The translations under genes and the position numbers were made by a program. DNA of 64,000 nucleotides from Phycisphaerales bacterium. Its GTDB lineage: Bacteria; Planctomycetota; Phycisphaerae; Phycisphaerales; UBA1924. The notes under the pieces were generated by a model. It did no database searches. It was not told the origin of the DNA and worked only from the letters and a program-made list of their open reading frames with translations. Positions 27,697 through 36,031 of this stretch are shown here, piece by piece; the first letter of the stretch is position 1; the number at the start of each line of letters is the position of its first letter. The stretch spans positions 124,001-188,000 of the forward strand of contig JAIEUA010000010.1 in NCBI GenBank assembly GCA_019744815.1, written 5' to 3'.

Positions 27697-29175
27697 ATGG
27701 ACCTTGAACCGCGTCAGCACGCCCCGGTGATCGATCCCGGCCCGATCGCCCTGAACCGCCGAGGTTTCCTGGGCCTGGGCGGTGCCGCGGGCCTGGCGAC
27801 CGCCGCGCTCTTCTCGCCCGGCTTCGCCCGTGCCGCGGCCCAGCGCCCCGACTCCCCCGCGGCCAGCGGCAAACCCCGCAAGCAGGCGAAGAACGTCATC
27901 TTCATGGTCTCCGACGGGATGAGCTTCGGCACCCTCACGCTCGCCGAGATCGTCCGCCGCGCTCGCGACGCGAAGAGCACCCACTGGCCCACGCTCTGGA
28001 GCCGAGAGGGTGTTCGGCGCAGCACCATGCGCACCGCGTCCGCCAACTCGCTCGTCACCGATTCGTCCGCCGCCGCATCCGCGTGGGGCTCGGGTGTCCA
28101 CATCAACAACGACGCGGTCAACTTCACGCCCGACAAGCAGACACCCGTCCCCATCCTCATCCAAGCCAAGCAGAACGGCAAAGCAACGGGCCTTGTCACG
28201 ACCACGCGTGTTACCCACGCCACGCCGGCCGGGTTCATCGCCAACTGCCCCTCTCGCAACCTCGAGGACGCGATCGCCCGGCAGATCGCCGAGCGGAACG
28301 TGGATGTCGTTCTCGGAGGAGGCGGCAAGCACTTCCCCGACGCCATGCGCTCGTCGCTCACCGGGACGACCATCGTGTCCAAGTCCGCAGAGATGGCCGC
28401 AGCCGCCAAGGACAAGCCGCTCCTGGGACTGTTCTCCAAATCGCACACGCCTTACGACACCGACCGCGGCCCCGACGACCCCTCGCTCGCGGAGATGACC
28501 CGCGTCGCGCTCGCTCGACTGGAACACGCTCCCAACGGATTCGTGCTGCAGATCGAGGGCGGCCGCGTCGACCACGCCGCGCACGCCAATGACGCGGGCT
28601 CACTCGTTCACGAGCAACTGGCGTTCGACGATGCCATCGGTGTGGTCCTCGCGTGGCTTGAGAACCGGGACGACACGCTTCTGATCGTCACCACCGACCA
28701 CGCCAACGCCAACCCCGGGCTCACGCTCTACGGCCCCGAGACCTACCGCTGCGTCGAACGCCTCGGAAGAACCAAGCACTCCTTCGAGTGGCTCTTCGAA
28801 CAGCTCCAGACCAAGCTCGGCTACGACGATCCCGTCGACACCACCAAGTTCAAGAACGAGGATCGCATCCCTTCGCTGATCGAAGAAGCGACCGGCGTCA
28901 CGCTGCGGCCCGACGAGATCGCTGCTTTCACCCGCGCCCTCCGCGGCCAGCAGGCCGCTCTCTTCACGCCCATGAGCTCGCCCGCCTGCACCCTCGGGGC
29001 CTGCCTCGCCAATCACCTCGGCGTCGCGTTCATCAGCCCCAACCACACCGCCGACTACGTTGAGCTCACTTCGATGGGACCCGGCAGCGAGCTCATCGCC
29101 CCGTTCATCGACAACATCGAGCTCCACGAGGTGATGATCAAGAGCCTGGACCTCGCCCCGGCCAAGGCGATCTAG
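27697..29175 (+). CDS. Tat-exported alkaline phosphatase
   Basis: Releases phosphate from organic monoesters outside the cytoplasm. A twin-arginine signal (NRRGFLGLG, residues 20-28) is followed by a hydrophobic stretch and FARAAA cleavage region. PhoA-family residues are in place: metal Asp in MVSDGMS (Asp73), nucleophile in VTDSSAAAS (Ser123), VTHATPAG, EGGRVDHAAHAND (Glu, Asp and His ligands), VTTDHANAN (Asp-His) and HTADYVELTSMGPGSE (His ligand). The ATG at 27697 was chosen because it gives a normal Tat leader; an upstream frame to 27634 adds 21 unlikely residues. The gene converges on the lipoprotein gene with a 30-bp gap. No Pho box was recognised. Confidence 0.93.
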   Translation: MDLEPRQHAPVIDPGPIALNRRGFLGLGGAAGLATAALFSPGFARAAAQRPDSPAASGKPRKQAKNVIFMVSDGMSFGTLTLAEIVRRARDAKSTHWPTLWSREGVRRSTMRTASANSLVTDSSAAASAWGSGVHINNDAVNFTPDKQTPVPILIQAKQNGKATGLVTTTRVTHATPAGFIANCPSRNLEDAIARQIAERNVDVVLGGGGKHFPDAMRSSLTGTTIVSKSAEMAAAAKDKPLLGLFSKSHTPYDTDRGPDDPSLAEMTRVALARLEHAPNGFVLQIEGGRVDHAAHANDAGSLVHEQLAFDDAIGVVLAWLENRDDTLLIVTTDHANANPGLTLYGPETYRCVERLGRTKHSFEWLFEQLQTKLGYDDPVDTTKFKNEDRIPSLIEEATGVTLRPDEIAAFTRALRGQQAALFTPMSSPACTLGACLANHLGVAFISPNHTADYVELTSMGPGSELIAPFIDNIELHEVMIKSLDLAPAKAI

Positions 29176-29205
29176 ACCGCACGACCTCGTCGGCCGCCAG
29201 CTTGC

Positions 29206-31125
29206 TTACCACTTGGTCAGGTCCACCGAGGCCCGACCCGGCTCGGTCTGCCACGGGAACATGGCCCGAGGCCACGCCGATCGGACGTTTCCGCGCACGT
29301 GCTCGATCGCCAGCCGCACCCGACCGGGCCGCTCGATTGCGCTGTTGGGGATCGGCAGCCGCACCGTCCAGCGGTCGACGTTCGGAACCACTCGCGCGCC
29401 GACAAGAGCAGAATCCGCCCGGCCCGCGAGCCTCACGGTGGCCGAACCCTCGCCGCTCTCGGGGATGGAAGAGTTTTCGGGCAGGTCCGCCGTTACCACC
29501 GCGCTGGGCGAACCTGCGGGACCGAACCAGAGACGCACGGTCTGCCGCTCGCTCGTGCTCCGCTCGGCTTCCAGGTACAACGACCATCCCGAACCAACGC
29601 CCGAGCCGCCGGGTCCGACATCGCGCACCAGCCGCCCGACCAGCGTGGGGATATCGCGACGCGTCGCCCCGTCCCCGGGCAGAGGCACCACGGTCTGCGA
29701 ACGCGACCATGTTGAGATGGAGTGATCCAGCGACAGCGGCCCGATCGACAGCCCCGGGGGCTGAGCGACAAGGTGCCGCCGCTGAGCCTCGATCACGCCC
29801 GCCCAGTCTCCGCAGCGAACATCGATGCCCTGGCTCTCGAGAACCCCGTCGCCCGGATCAGGCGTCGTCAGCGGCGCGACCGGCAGCACGGTCGCGCTGC
29901 GGGCCGCGAGCGTCCCGAGCTCCGGGCCCCCGGCATCGATGACCCCTTTGACCGACGCGACCGAGGCCCCTTCTCCAAAGTTGGCCACGCCCACGCGGAC
30001 AAGCGGAACGTTGGTGTTGCTGTCGTACAGGCCGGCGTCATCCGTAATCCACGCGCACGCCGCGGGGCGGGACCGGAGCCATTCGTTGGCCGCCGCCACC
30101 ATGCGTCGCGGCTCGCGGCGCCGCTCCAGGAGCGCCTCCAGCAGCGCCCCGGCTTCGCTCGCGCTCGCCCACGCGGGCGCGAGCCGCTGGCGGCCGCCCG
30201 CTTCAAAGGACACGATCGCACCGAGCCGGTCCACCACCCGCTGGGCCACGCCCTTGTCCGCTCTATGCAGCGCCGCGAGCGTGTGCCGCCACAGTGACGC
30301 CGTCTGATCGGCGGCACGATCCAGGAACGCGCCGTCGTCGGGTGTCTCGATCAGTTCGGGGGTTCGTTCGAAGGGGATCGGCAACGACGGGGGCGTAGGC
30401 ACGCGAGCGGAGAGGCCAAAGAGCGAGGCCCGCCACGCCAGCCGCGGATCGCGCGACTCGAGCCTCAGGCACTCTCGGATGAACGGATCGCCGGCCTGCT
30501 TGGCGATCGCCGGCGAGACCCGCGACCAGTCCGTGTTGTCCTCGCTGAGCCATTCCAGAGAAACCCGCTGGTCTCCGATCCAGAGCCAATGCCCGTACGC
30601 GTCCACCGGCAACCGAACCTCGCAGAGCTCCATTGAGGCCTCGCCCGCGGGCACCTCGGCCCACGCCACGGCACCACCCAGCCAGCGCAGCGCCGCGGTC
30701 TCCATCGGCGTCGGCAACCCTGAGATCGGCGACCTCGTCACAACGCGATGCACGACCAGCGGCACATCGCGTCCGTCATCAAGCTTGGCCGTCTTGGGCA
30801 ACCGACCGTCCGACACCAGCCGCGACGTCGGCACGATCAGCGTTTGCCCAAAGACCACAAACAGCGGCGGAACCGAGCCGCTCGCGCCCGCCTCGGTCGC
30901 GGATTCGTCGCCCCGCGGCCAGCTCGATGTCGGGCGCGTCGCGAGGGCCGCATCACCGCCGATATCCGAGAACGGGGCGATCTCCGGCTCGGTCCGGCGT
31001 CCCGATGGTGCGGAGCCCTCCGGACGCGCAGCGCCGCCCGTCCCGCACGCCGACAGCCCCGCCGCCACGCCGAGAAGGGCACTCGTCGCCGCCAGAACCC
31101 GAAGTGGTCCGCTCGCACGCCTCAC
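29206..31125 (-). CDS. Lipoprotein of unknown function
   Basis: The N-terminus (MRRASGPLRVLAATSALLGVAAG, lipobox LSAC) predicts a lipid-anchored protein. The 610-residue mature part has no family I recognise; it has an alpha-helical middle (about 250-360) and a beta-rich C-terminal third with phrases such as VRLWFGPAGSPSAVV and RLAIEHVRGNVRSAWPRAMFPW, which resemble a DOMON/CBM9-like sugar-binding strand pattern. The GTG start at 31125 has AGGAG 10 nt upstream. It lies 100 bp after the MoxR gene on the same strand and may be co-transcribed with it. Confidence 0.75.
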   Translation of the reverse strand: MRRASGPLRVLAATSALLGVAAGLSACGTGGAARPEGSAPSGRRTEPEIAPFSDIGGDAALATRPTSSWPRGDESATEAGASGSVPPLFVVFGQTLIVPTSRLVSDGRLPKTAKLDDGRDVPLVVHRVVTRSPISGLPTPMETAALRWLGGAVAWAEVPAGEASMELCEVRLPVDAYGHWLWIGDQRVSLEWLSEDNTDWSRVSPAIAKQAGDPFIRECLRLESRDPRLAWRASLFGLSARVPTPPSLPIPFERTPELIETPDDGAFLDRAADQTASLWRHTLAALHRADKGVAQRVVDRLGAIVSFEAGGRQRLAPAWASASEAGALLEALLERRREPRRMVAAANEWLRSRPAACAWITDDAGLYDSNTNVPLVRVGVANFGEGASVASVKGVIDAGGPELGTLAARSATVLPVAPLTTPDPGDGVLESQGIDVRCGDWAGVIEAQRRHLVAQPPGLSIGPLSLDHSISTWSRSQTVVPLPGDGATRRDIPTLVGRLVRDVGPGGSGVGSGWSLYLEAERSTSERQTVRLWFGPAGSPSAVVTADLPENSSIPESGEGSATVRLAGRADSALVGARVVPNVDRWTVRLPIPNSAIERPGRVRLAIEHVRGNVRSAWPRAMFPWQTEPGRASVDLTKW

Positions 31126-31225
31126 GCTGCCGGTGCTCCTGGGGGCGTTCTCTCACGCCCGCTTGAAGTGCTCGCTGCCATCCCCGCCAAGGGCCTGGCA
31201 CGTGAACGGTTCGCCGACCGCCCGC

Positions 31226-32263
31226 TCAGGTTCCTTCCAGGGGCAGGGTCTGAACGATGTTGGCGACCACGCTGTCAGCGCTGACGCCTTCGGCACTGGC
31301 CTCGAAGTTCATGATCAACCGGTGCCGCAGCGCCGCGAGGGCCGCGTCGGCGATGTCCTCGGTCGCGACATTGGCACGCCCCTGCCGCAGCGCCCGGCAC
31401 TTCCCGGCGAGAATCAACGCCTGCGCCGCGCGTGGGGAGGCCCCCAGCCGTACGTACTTCTCGACCATCGGCGTGCTGAACGATCGACCGCTCGCGGTCG
31501 CCGTCGGCTGCGTCGCCAGCACCAGGCGGACCGCGTAATCCCTCACGCTCGGCGCCACCGGCACACGACGGATGAGGGCTCGGTGAGCCAGAATCCGAGC
31601 CGCATCAAGCGTCGGCGTCGGGACGGCGGCCTCACCCCCGGTGGTGCGTTCGAGGATCTCCGCCAGATCCTCTCGCGACGGAGCCTTGACCAACAGCTTG
31701 AAGAAGAACCGATCCAGCTGGGCCTCGGGAAGCGGGTACGTTCCTTCCTGCTCGACCGGGTTCTGCGTCGCCATCACCAGGAACGGCTCGGGCAGCTTGT
31801 GGGTCTCGCCGCCCACCGTCACGCCGCGTTCCTGCATCGCTTCGAGCAACGCTGACTGCGTCTTGGGCGTCGCACGGTTGATCTCGTCCGCCAGAACGAT
31901 CTGCGCGAAGAGCGGCCCGGAGCGGAACCGGAACTCGCGGCTCGTTCGCCCACCCGCGTCCTGACCCTCCACCACCACCGTCGTGCCCGTGATGTCCGCG
32001 GGCATCAGGTCGGGCGTGAACTGCACGCGGCTGAACGTCAGGCTCGTCGCCTGCGCCAGGGTGCGCACGAGCAGAGTCTTGCCAATCCCCGGCACACCTT
32101 CGAGCAGCACATGCCCGCCGACGAAGAGACAGGTCAGCACCGCATCGACGATCTCGCCCTGCCCGACAATCGTCTTGGCAACCTCGACGCGGGCCTTCTC
32201 AAAGTCTCTCTGAAACTCCGCGGCCTGAGCGAGCACGTCGACGTTGGATTCAGCAGAAATCAT
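31226..32263 (-). CDS. MoxR-family AAA ATPase
   Basis: MoxR ATPases act as chaperones that help mature metal-containing or membrane protein complexes, usually together with VWA-domain proteins. Walker A GVPGIGKT (about residues 56-63), Walker B IVLADEINRATPKTQSALLEAM, sensor 1 MATQNPVEQEGTYPLPEAQLDRF and sensor 2 near PRAAQALI are all present. The ATG at 32263 (MISAESNVD) was taken; an extra 14 residues upstream are unlikely. The family partner is probably the BatA-like protein at 25546, which is on the opposite strand beyond the phosphatase and lipoprotein genes. Confidence 0.93.
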   Translation of the reverse strand: MISAESNVDVLAQAAEFQRDFEKARVEVAKTIVGQGEIVDAVLTCLFVGGHVLLEGVPGIGKTLLVRTLAQATSLTFSRVQFTPDLMPADITGTTVVVEGQDAGGRTSREFRFRSGPLFAQIVLADEINRATPKTQSALLEAMQERGVTVGGETHKLPEPFLVMATQNPVEQEGTYPLPEAQLDRFFFKLLVKAPSREDLAEILERTTGGEAAVPTPTLDAARILAHRALIRRVPVAPSVRDYAVRLVLATQPTATASGRSFSTPMVEKYVRLGASPRAAQALILAGKCRALRQGRANVATEDIADAALAALRHRLIMNFEASAEGVSADSVVANIVQTLPLEGT

Positions 32264-32395
32264 GCGGCCCGATGGTAGGAGTTGGTGCGCCAGAACGAAC
32301 CCCACGAGTGGCGTGGAGTCACCATTGCCTCGCGGCTCTCTGTGATCTCACCCGGGATCAAACCGAAGCCACCGCCGCTCGCGCAGCGATGTCGC

Positions 32396-33052
32396 TCACG
32401 AACCCCAGCCCGGTCCGGGCTTGGGCGCGGGCTTGGCAAGCTTCGCGGCAGGCGTCGCCGCGGGCGCCTTGTAACCCTCCGCGACGATGAAGATCTCCCG
32501 CGACAGATCGCGGCTGGCCTTGGGTTTCAGCCCTTTGGCCTTGGCGAACAACCGCTGGCAGTCCTTGAGCAGCTCGGGGTATCCCCCGCCCTCGAGCACC
32601 TTCATGACGCACGACCCGCCCGGCGCCAGCATGGCGGGGAGCAGCTCCAGCACCCGACGGCACAGCCGCACCGAGATCGCATCGTCCCCGTGCCCGGTCG
32701 TGCTCGGCGCCATGTCGCTGATCACCGCGTTGAACTTCGCGTCCGGATCGAGCAGAAGAGCCGCGGCATCGGTCTTGAAGATGTCCCCCACGATCGTGTG
32801 CACATTCTCTGCAAGGCCGGGCCGCACTTCCTGAAGGTCGATCCCGATCACCAGACCCTTGGGTCCGACGATCTCCGACGCGACCTGCAGCCAACTGCCC
32901 GGCGCACAACCAAGGTCCACGACCTTCATCCCCGATCGCAGGATGCGGTGCCGCTCCTGAATCTCCTTGAGCTTGTACGCGCTGCGCGCGAGATATCCCT
33001 CGGCCTTGGCCTTCTTGAAGAACTCGTCGTGCAGGATGCGACGCTGCGCCAT
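32396..33052 (-). CDS. rlmE: 23S rRNA (uridine-2'-O)-methyltransferase RlmE (FtsJ)
   Basis: Methylates the 2'-O of a uridine in the 23S A-loop (U2552 in E. coli) using S-adenosylmethionine. The K-D-K-E catalytic set is visible: Lys27 in RSAYKL, Asp in VISDMAP, Lys in CVMKVLEG and Glu in SREIFIVA. The SAM loop is DLGCAPGSW (46-54). The last 20 residues are a Pro/Ala/Lys-rich extension. It is probably in one unit with iscX and the thioredoxin-like gene upstream (gaps of 63 and 34 bp). Confidence 0.95.
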   Translation of the reverse strand: MAQRRILHDEFFKKAKAEGYLARSAYKLKEIQERHRILRSGMKVVDLGCAPGSWLQVASEIVGPKGLVIGIDLQEVRPGLAENVHTIVGDIFKTDAAALLLDPDAKFNAVISDMAPSTTGHGDDAISVRLCRRVLELLPAMLAPGGSCVMKVLEGGGYPELLKDCQRLFAKAKGLKPKASRDLSREIFIVAEGYKAPAATPAAKLAKPAPKPGPGWGS

Positions 33053-33115
33053 CGTGCCAAAGTCTAGATGCGGGAGCCGGCGGAGTTTCCCGCGCCCAAC
33101 TCCCGCCGCTCCGGC

Positions 33116-33352
33116 TCAGTCCTCGTCGCGGGCAAGATCCTCTCGCTCCTCGATCCAGTGGCGCTGGATCTCCTCGAGGATCCGCTCGTTCGAAGGGTGC
33201 TTGGGGTCTTCTACAAACCCCGGCAACGCCAGCACCAGGCGGCGAAGCTCGGGAAATCCGATCCGGATCGGATCGATGTCGGCGTGCCGATCGGCGAGCT
33301 CCTCGCCAATACGCCGGACCTCCAGCCAACCAAAGCTCTTGCTGCTTGCCAT
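33116..33352 (-). CDS. iscX: IscX-like iron-sulfur assembly regulator
   Basis: Small acidic protein; in E. coli IscX binds IscS and iron and tunes Fe-S cluster assembly. The 78 residues align along their whole length with the family plan: FGWLEVRRIGEELADR, DIDPIRIGFPELRRLV, LPGFVEDPKHPSNERILEEIQRHW and an acidic end. The ATG at 33352 gives MASSKSFGW, the normal start. No isc genes are nearby; neighbours are rlmE and a thioredoxin-like gene, so it is an isolated copy. Confidence 0.85.
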   Translation of the reverse strand: MASSKSFGWLEVRRIGEELADRHADIDPIRIGFPELRRLVLALPGFVEDPKHPSNERILEEIQRHWIEEREDLARDED

Positions 33353-33386
33353 GTCCCGTTCCCGGCCGCGCACCGCGGCATCACCC

Positions 33387-34628
33387 TTACTTCTTGTTCA
33401 GCGCCGCCTCGATCTTGCCCCGGAGCAGCGAGAGGTTCGCGCCGGAGTCCTCGATCTCCTTCACCCACTCCAGGTGCACCGGCCGTACCTGCTTGAACTC
33501 CGCCGCCGCGTTCAGCATCGCGAACCGCGCATCGGTCGGGTCCTCGAGCTTCACGAACTCAGCGGCCAGCTCGCCCGCCTTCTCGTCCTTGCCCGCGGCC
33601 AGATAGCCCACATACACCCGCGCCCACTTCTGGCGGAACTGCTCCTTCATGGACGCGATCGCGTCCTCGTCCGGCTTTTCGCCCCGGGCCTCGACGGTTC
33701 TCGTGTACGTTTCCGGCAGGCTTGCCGCCAGCTTCATCGAGCCGATCGGATCGGCGTACACCAGCGGCAGATCGGCCAGCCGGTCCGACTCAAGGAACAA
33801 CGGCTCCAGCAGGTACGCCGTCTGCCCGAACGCCGACTTCCCCTCGTCGCTGCCCTTCACCCGATCAAACCACGCGAGCGTCTGCTTCGAGTCGTCGATC
33901 ACGCCGTTGAGCACGATCCAATCCACTCGATTCGCGTAATCAGTGTCCTTCCCCTCGGGCGCCTTCGCCGCGTCGTCTCGTAGAGCGGTGAACGCGGCCT
34001 TGGCCTTCGGATGCCGGGCGGCGAGGTTCTTCATGTCGCTCGCGAGGAACGACACCCGCACGCCGGCGATCGCTGGATCGATCTTGGCGATGTTCTGCCA
34101 GAGCCACACAAAGTCGTCGGTGGCGGCGTCGGCGTTGCCCTTGAAGACCAGCTCGCGAGCGATCTGGAGCTGGGCCTGCATGTCCTTCGAGGTGCGATCG
34201 ACCCGAGCGACCTCCTCCGCCTTGCCGCTCGAAGCCTTCTCGAGCCACGCGAGCATCCGCTTGCCGTCGATGTACCCAACCGTCCGCGCGATCTCGTTCC
34301 CGCCCTTGAGCATCACCATCGTCGGCATCGCCGCGATGTTGTACTGCTCCGCGATCTTCGGCTCCTTGTCGACATCGACCTCGAGCGCCAGACCGCGCGA
34401 CTTCACCCACTCGACCACCTTGTCGTCGCGCCACGTGGTCTTGTCCATCGCCTTGCACGGGCCGCACCACACCGCGGTGAACTTGATCACCACCAGCTTC
34501 TCGGTGCCCTCCACCTGCTTCTTGGCGGCGTCGAGCGTGATGTCCGTGAACGCCGGCGGCAGGTCCGCCCGGACAGCCAGGGAGAGCGACAGCGACGCGG
34601 CGAGCACAAGAGCGTGGATGCGGTTCAT
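33387..34628 (-). CDS. Exported thioredoxin-fold protein with helical C-terminal domain
   Basis: A signal peptide (MNRIHALVLAASLSLSLAVRA) precedes a thioredoxin fold at about residues 25-135 with the redox site AVWCGPCKAMD, the DVDKEP strand and a cis-proline loop IAAMPTMVML. The other 280 residues are helical and TPR-like in rhythm (LQIARELVFKGNADAATDDFVWLW), with no recognised family. It is probably a periplasmic disulfide reductase or thiol-dependent assembly factor; a substrate is unknown. The start at 34628 was chosen over a longer frame (34709) because it yields a clean signal peptide. First gene of the run with iscX and rlmE. Confidence 0.85.
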   Translation of the reverse strand: MNRIHALVLAASLSLSLAVRADLPPAFTDITLDAAKKQVEGTEKLVVIKFTAVWCGPCKAMDKTTWRDDKVVEWVKSRGLALEVDVDKEPKIAEQYNIAAMPTMVMLKGGNEIARTVGYIDGKRMLAWLEKASSGKAEEVARVDRTSKDMQAQLQIARELVFKGNADAATDDFVWLWQNIAKIDPAIAGVRVSFLASDMKNLAARHPKAKAAFTALRDDAAKAPEGKDTDYANRVDWIVLNGVIDDSKQTLAWFDRVKGSDEGKSAFGQTAYLLEPLFLESDRLADLPLVYADPIGSMKLAASLPETYTRTVEARGEKPDEDAIASMKEQFRQKWARVYVGYLAAGKDEKAGELAAEFVKLEDPTDARFAMLNAAAEFKQVRPVHLEWVKEIEDSGANLSLLRGKIEAALNKK

Positions 34629-34795
34629 AACAAATAGTACGGATGCCGGCCTCTCGGGTTCGTGACCGGATTCCCCACGAGACCACGCTCCCGACACCAC
34701 GCTCCCCACACTCGGTCACCCCGGCACGCGGAAGCCCACAGCAGCACGCGGCCCAAGGAATGCACGGGCTCCGCACAAGGGCCCGGGACCGCCCG

Positions 34796-36007
34796 CTACC
34801 GCGCCAGGGCCGACGCCATCCGCTTCCTCATCGCATCCTGGAACACCGCCTCAGAGAACCGCTCCGCGTTGCGTCGGCAAGACTCGCTCCGCGTGCCCAG
34901 ACCGCCGCACCGTTCGATCGCCGAGGCCAGCTCCGCCGTGTTCTGGGCCGCGAAGTGCACGCCGGTCTCGCCATCAACGACCGAATCCAGCGCCCCGCCC
35001 GCTCCAAGCGCCACCACGGGTGTGCCGCAGGCCTGAGCCTCGAGCGCGATGATCCCGAAATCCTCCAGCTGCGGGAAGAGCAACATGCCCGCCCGCTGAT
35101 ACAGCGCCCGCAGCATCGCATCGCTCACTCGCCCGAGGAACTTCACCAGCGGCGAGCCCGCGGCCAACGCCTCCAGCCGCTCGCGTTGCGAACCGTTGCC
35201 CGCGATCACCAGCGGCCGCCCGATCGTCTTCACCGCGTCAATCGCCAAGTCCGTCTTCTTGTAAGGCTCAAGCGCCCCCGCGCACAACACAAACGCTCCG
35301 CAACGCTGCCCCTCGGCCCAAACGTCGATTTCGTCCAGCGTTCGGCGCTCGGCGTCGCTCAGCGCCGCATCGGTCGCTTCGGTCCGGGGAATGAAGTACT
35401 CCGTCCGCACCGGCGGGAACACCACCTCGGCGTCCCGGTCGTAACAACGCCGGATCATCTCACGCGTGTGCGTCGAGTTCGCCAGATAGGTCGTCACTCG
35501 CCGCGCTCCGCACGCATCGAGTCTCCTCAGGACCGGCGAGCACACCCGCAGCCCGACACCCATCATGCCGCTCGAGTACTGCTCGCCGAGATGCCACAGG
35601 TACCGCGGCGGCGAGTGGCAATAGCACAGATGCGGCACATCCCGCGGCGCGCGCAGCGCGTGCACCGCCGCCGAAGACGTCGAGACCAACAGATCCACGC
35701 GAGCTCGGGAATCGTCGGACGCGAGCATCGATGACAACTGCCGAACCCCGGCGTGATACAGCGGCAGCAGCCACCGCCTCGCCTTCTTCGCCTTGGGCAC
35801 GCGGTTCAACCACGACACCCGATGGGCCATGGCATCGATCGCTGGCGTCAATGGTCTTCCGTCATCGAACAGCGCGTACAGCGAGCCGGGCTGAAACTCC
35901 GACGCGACCAGCCGCGCCACACAATCGAGCACGCCCTCGCCGCCGCGATAGCCCACGAGCCAGTCGTGGGCGAGCGCGATGCGTGGTGTCGAACTCGGTG
36001 CGGTCAT
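34796..36007 (-). CDS. Glycosyltransferase family 4 (GT-B)
   Basis: Retaining GT-B transferase acting in cell-surface polysaccharide synthesis. The N-terminal fold begins IALAHDWLVGYRGGEGVL, a WavL/WcaI-like opening with the donor loop YRGGE; the C-terminal donor domain has LCAGALEPYKKTDLAIDAV, VKFLGRVSDAMLRALYQRAGMLLFPQ and the E-x7-E motif in EDFGIIALEAQACGTPVVA. No membrane helix is seen. It starts 24 bp after the DEAD-box helicase stop codon. The sugar donor and acceptor cannot be told from the sequence. Confidence 0.9.
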   Translation of the reverse strand: MTAPSSTPRIALAHDWLVGYRGGEGVLDCVARLVASEFQPGSLYALFDDGRPLTPAIDAMAHRVSWLNRVPKAKKARRWLLPLYHAGVRQLSSMLASDDSRARVDLLVSTSSAAVHALRAPRDVPHLCYCHSPPRYLWHLGEQYSSGMMGVGLRVCSPVLRRLDACGARRVTTYLANSTHTREMIRRCYDRDAEVVFPPVRTEYFIPRTEATDAALSDAERRTLDEIDVWAEGQRCGAFVLCAGALEPYKKTDLAIDAVKTIGRPLVIAGNGSQRERLEALAAGSPLVKFLGRVSDAMLRALYQRAGMLLFPQLEDFGIIALEAQACGTPVVALGAGGALDSVVDGETGVHFAAQNTAELASAIERCGGLGTRSESCRRNAERFSEAVFQDAMRKRMASALAR

Positions 36008-36031
36008 GGCCCGAGAGACTAGCGGCGTCGA

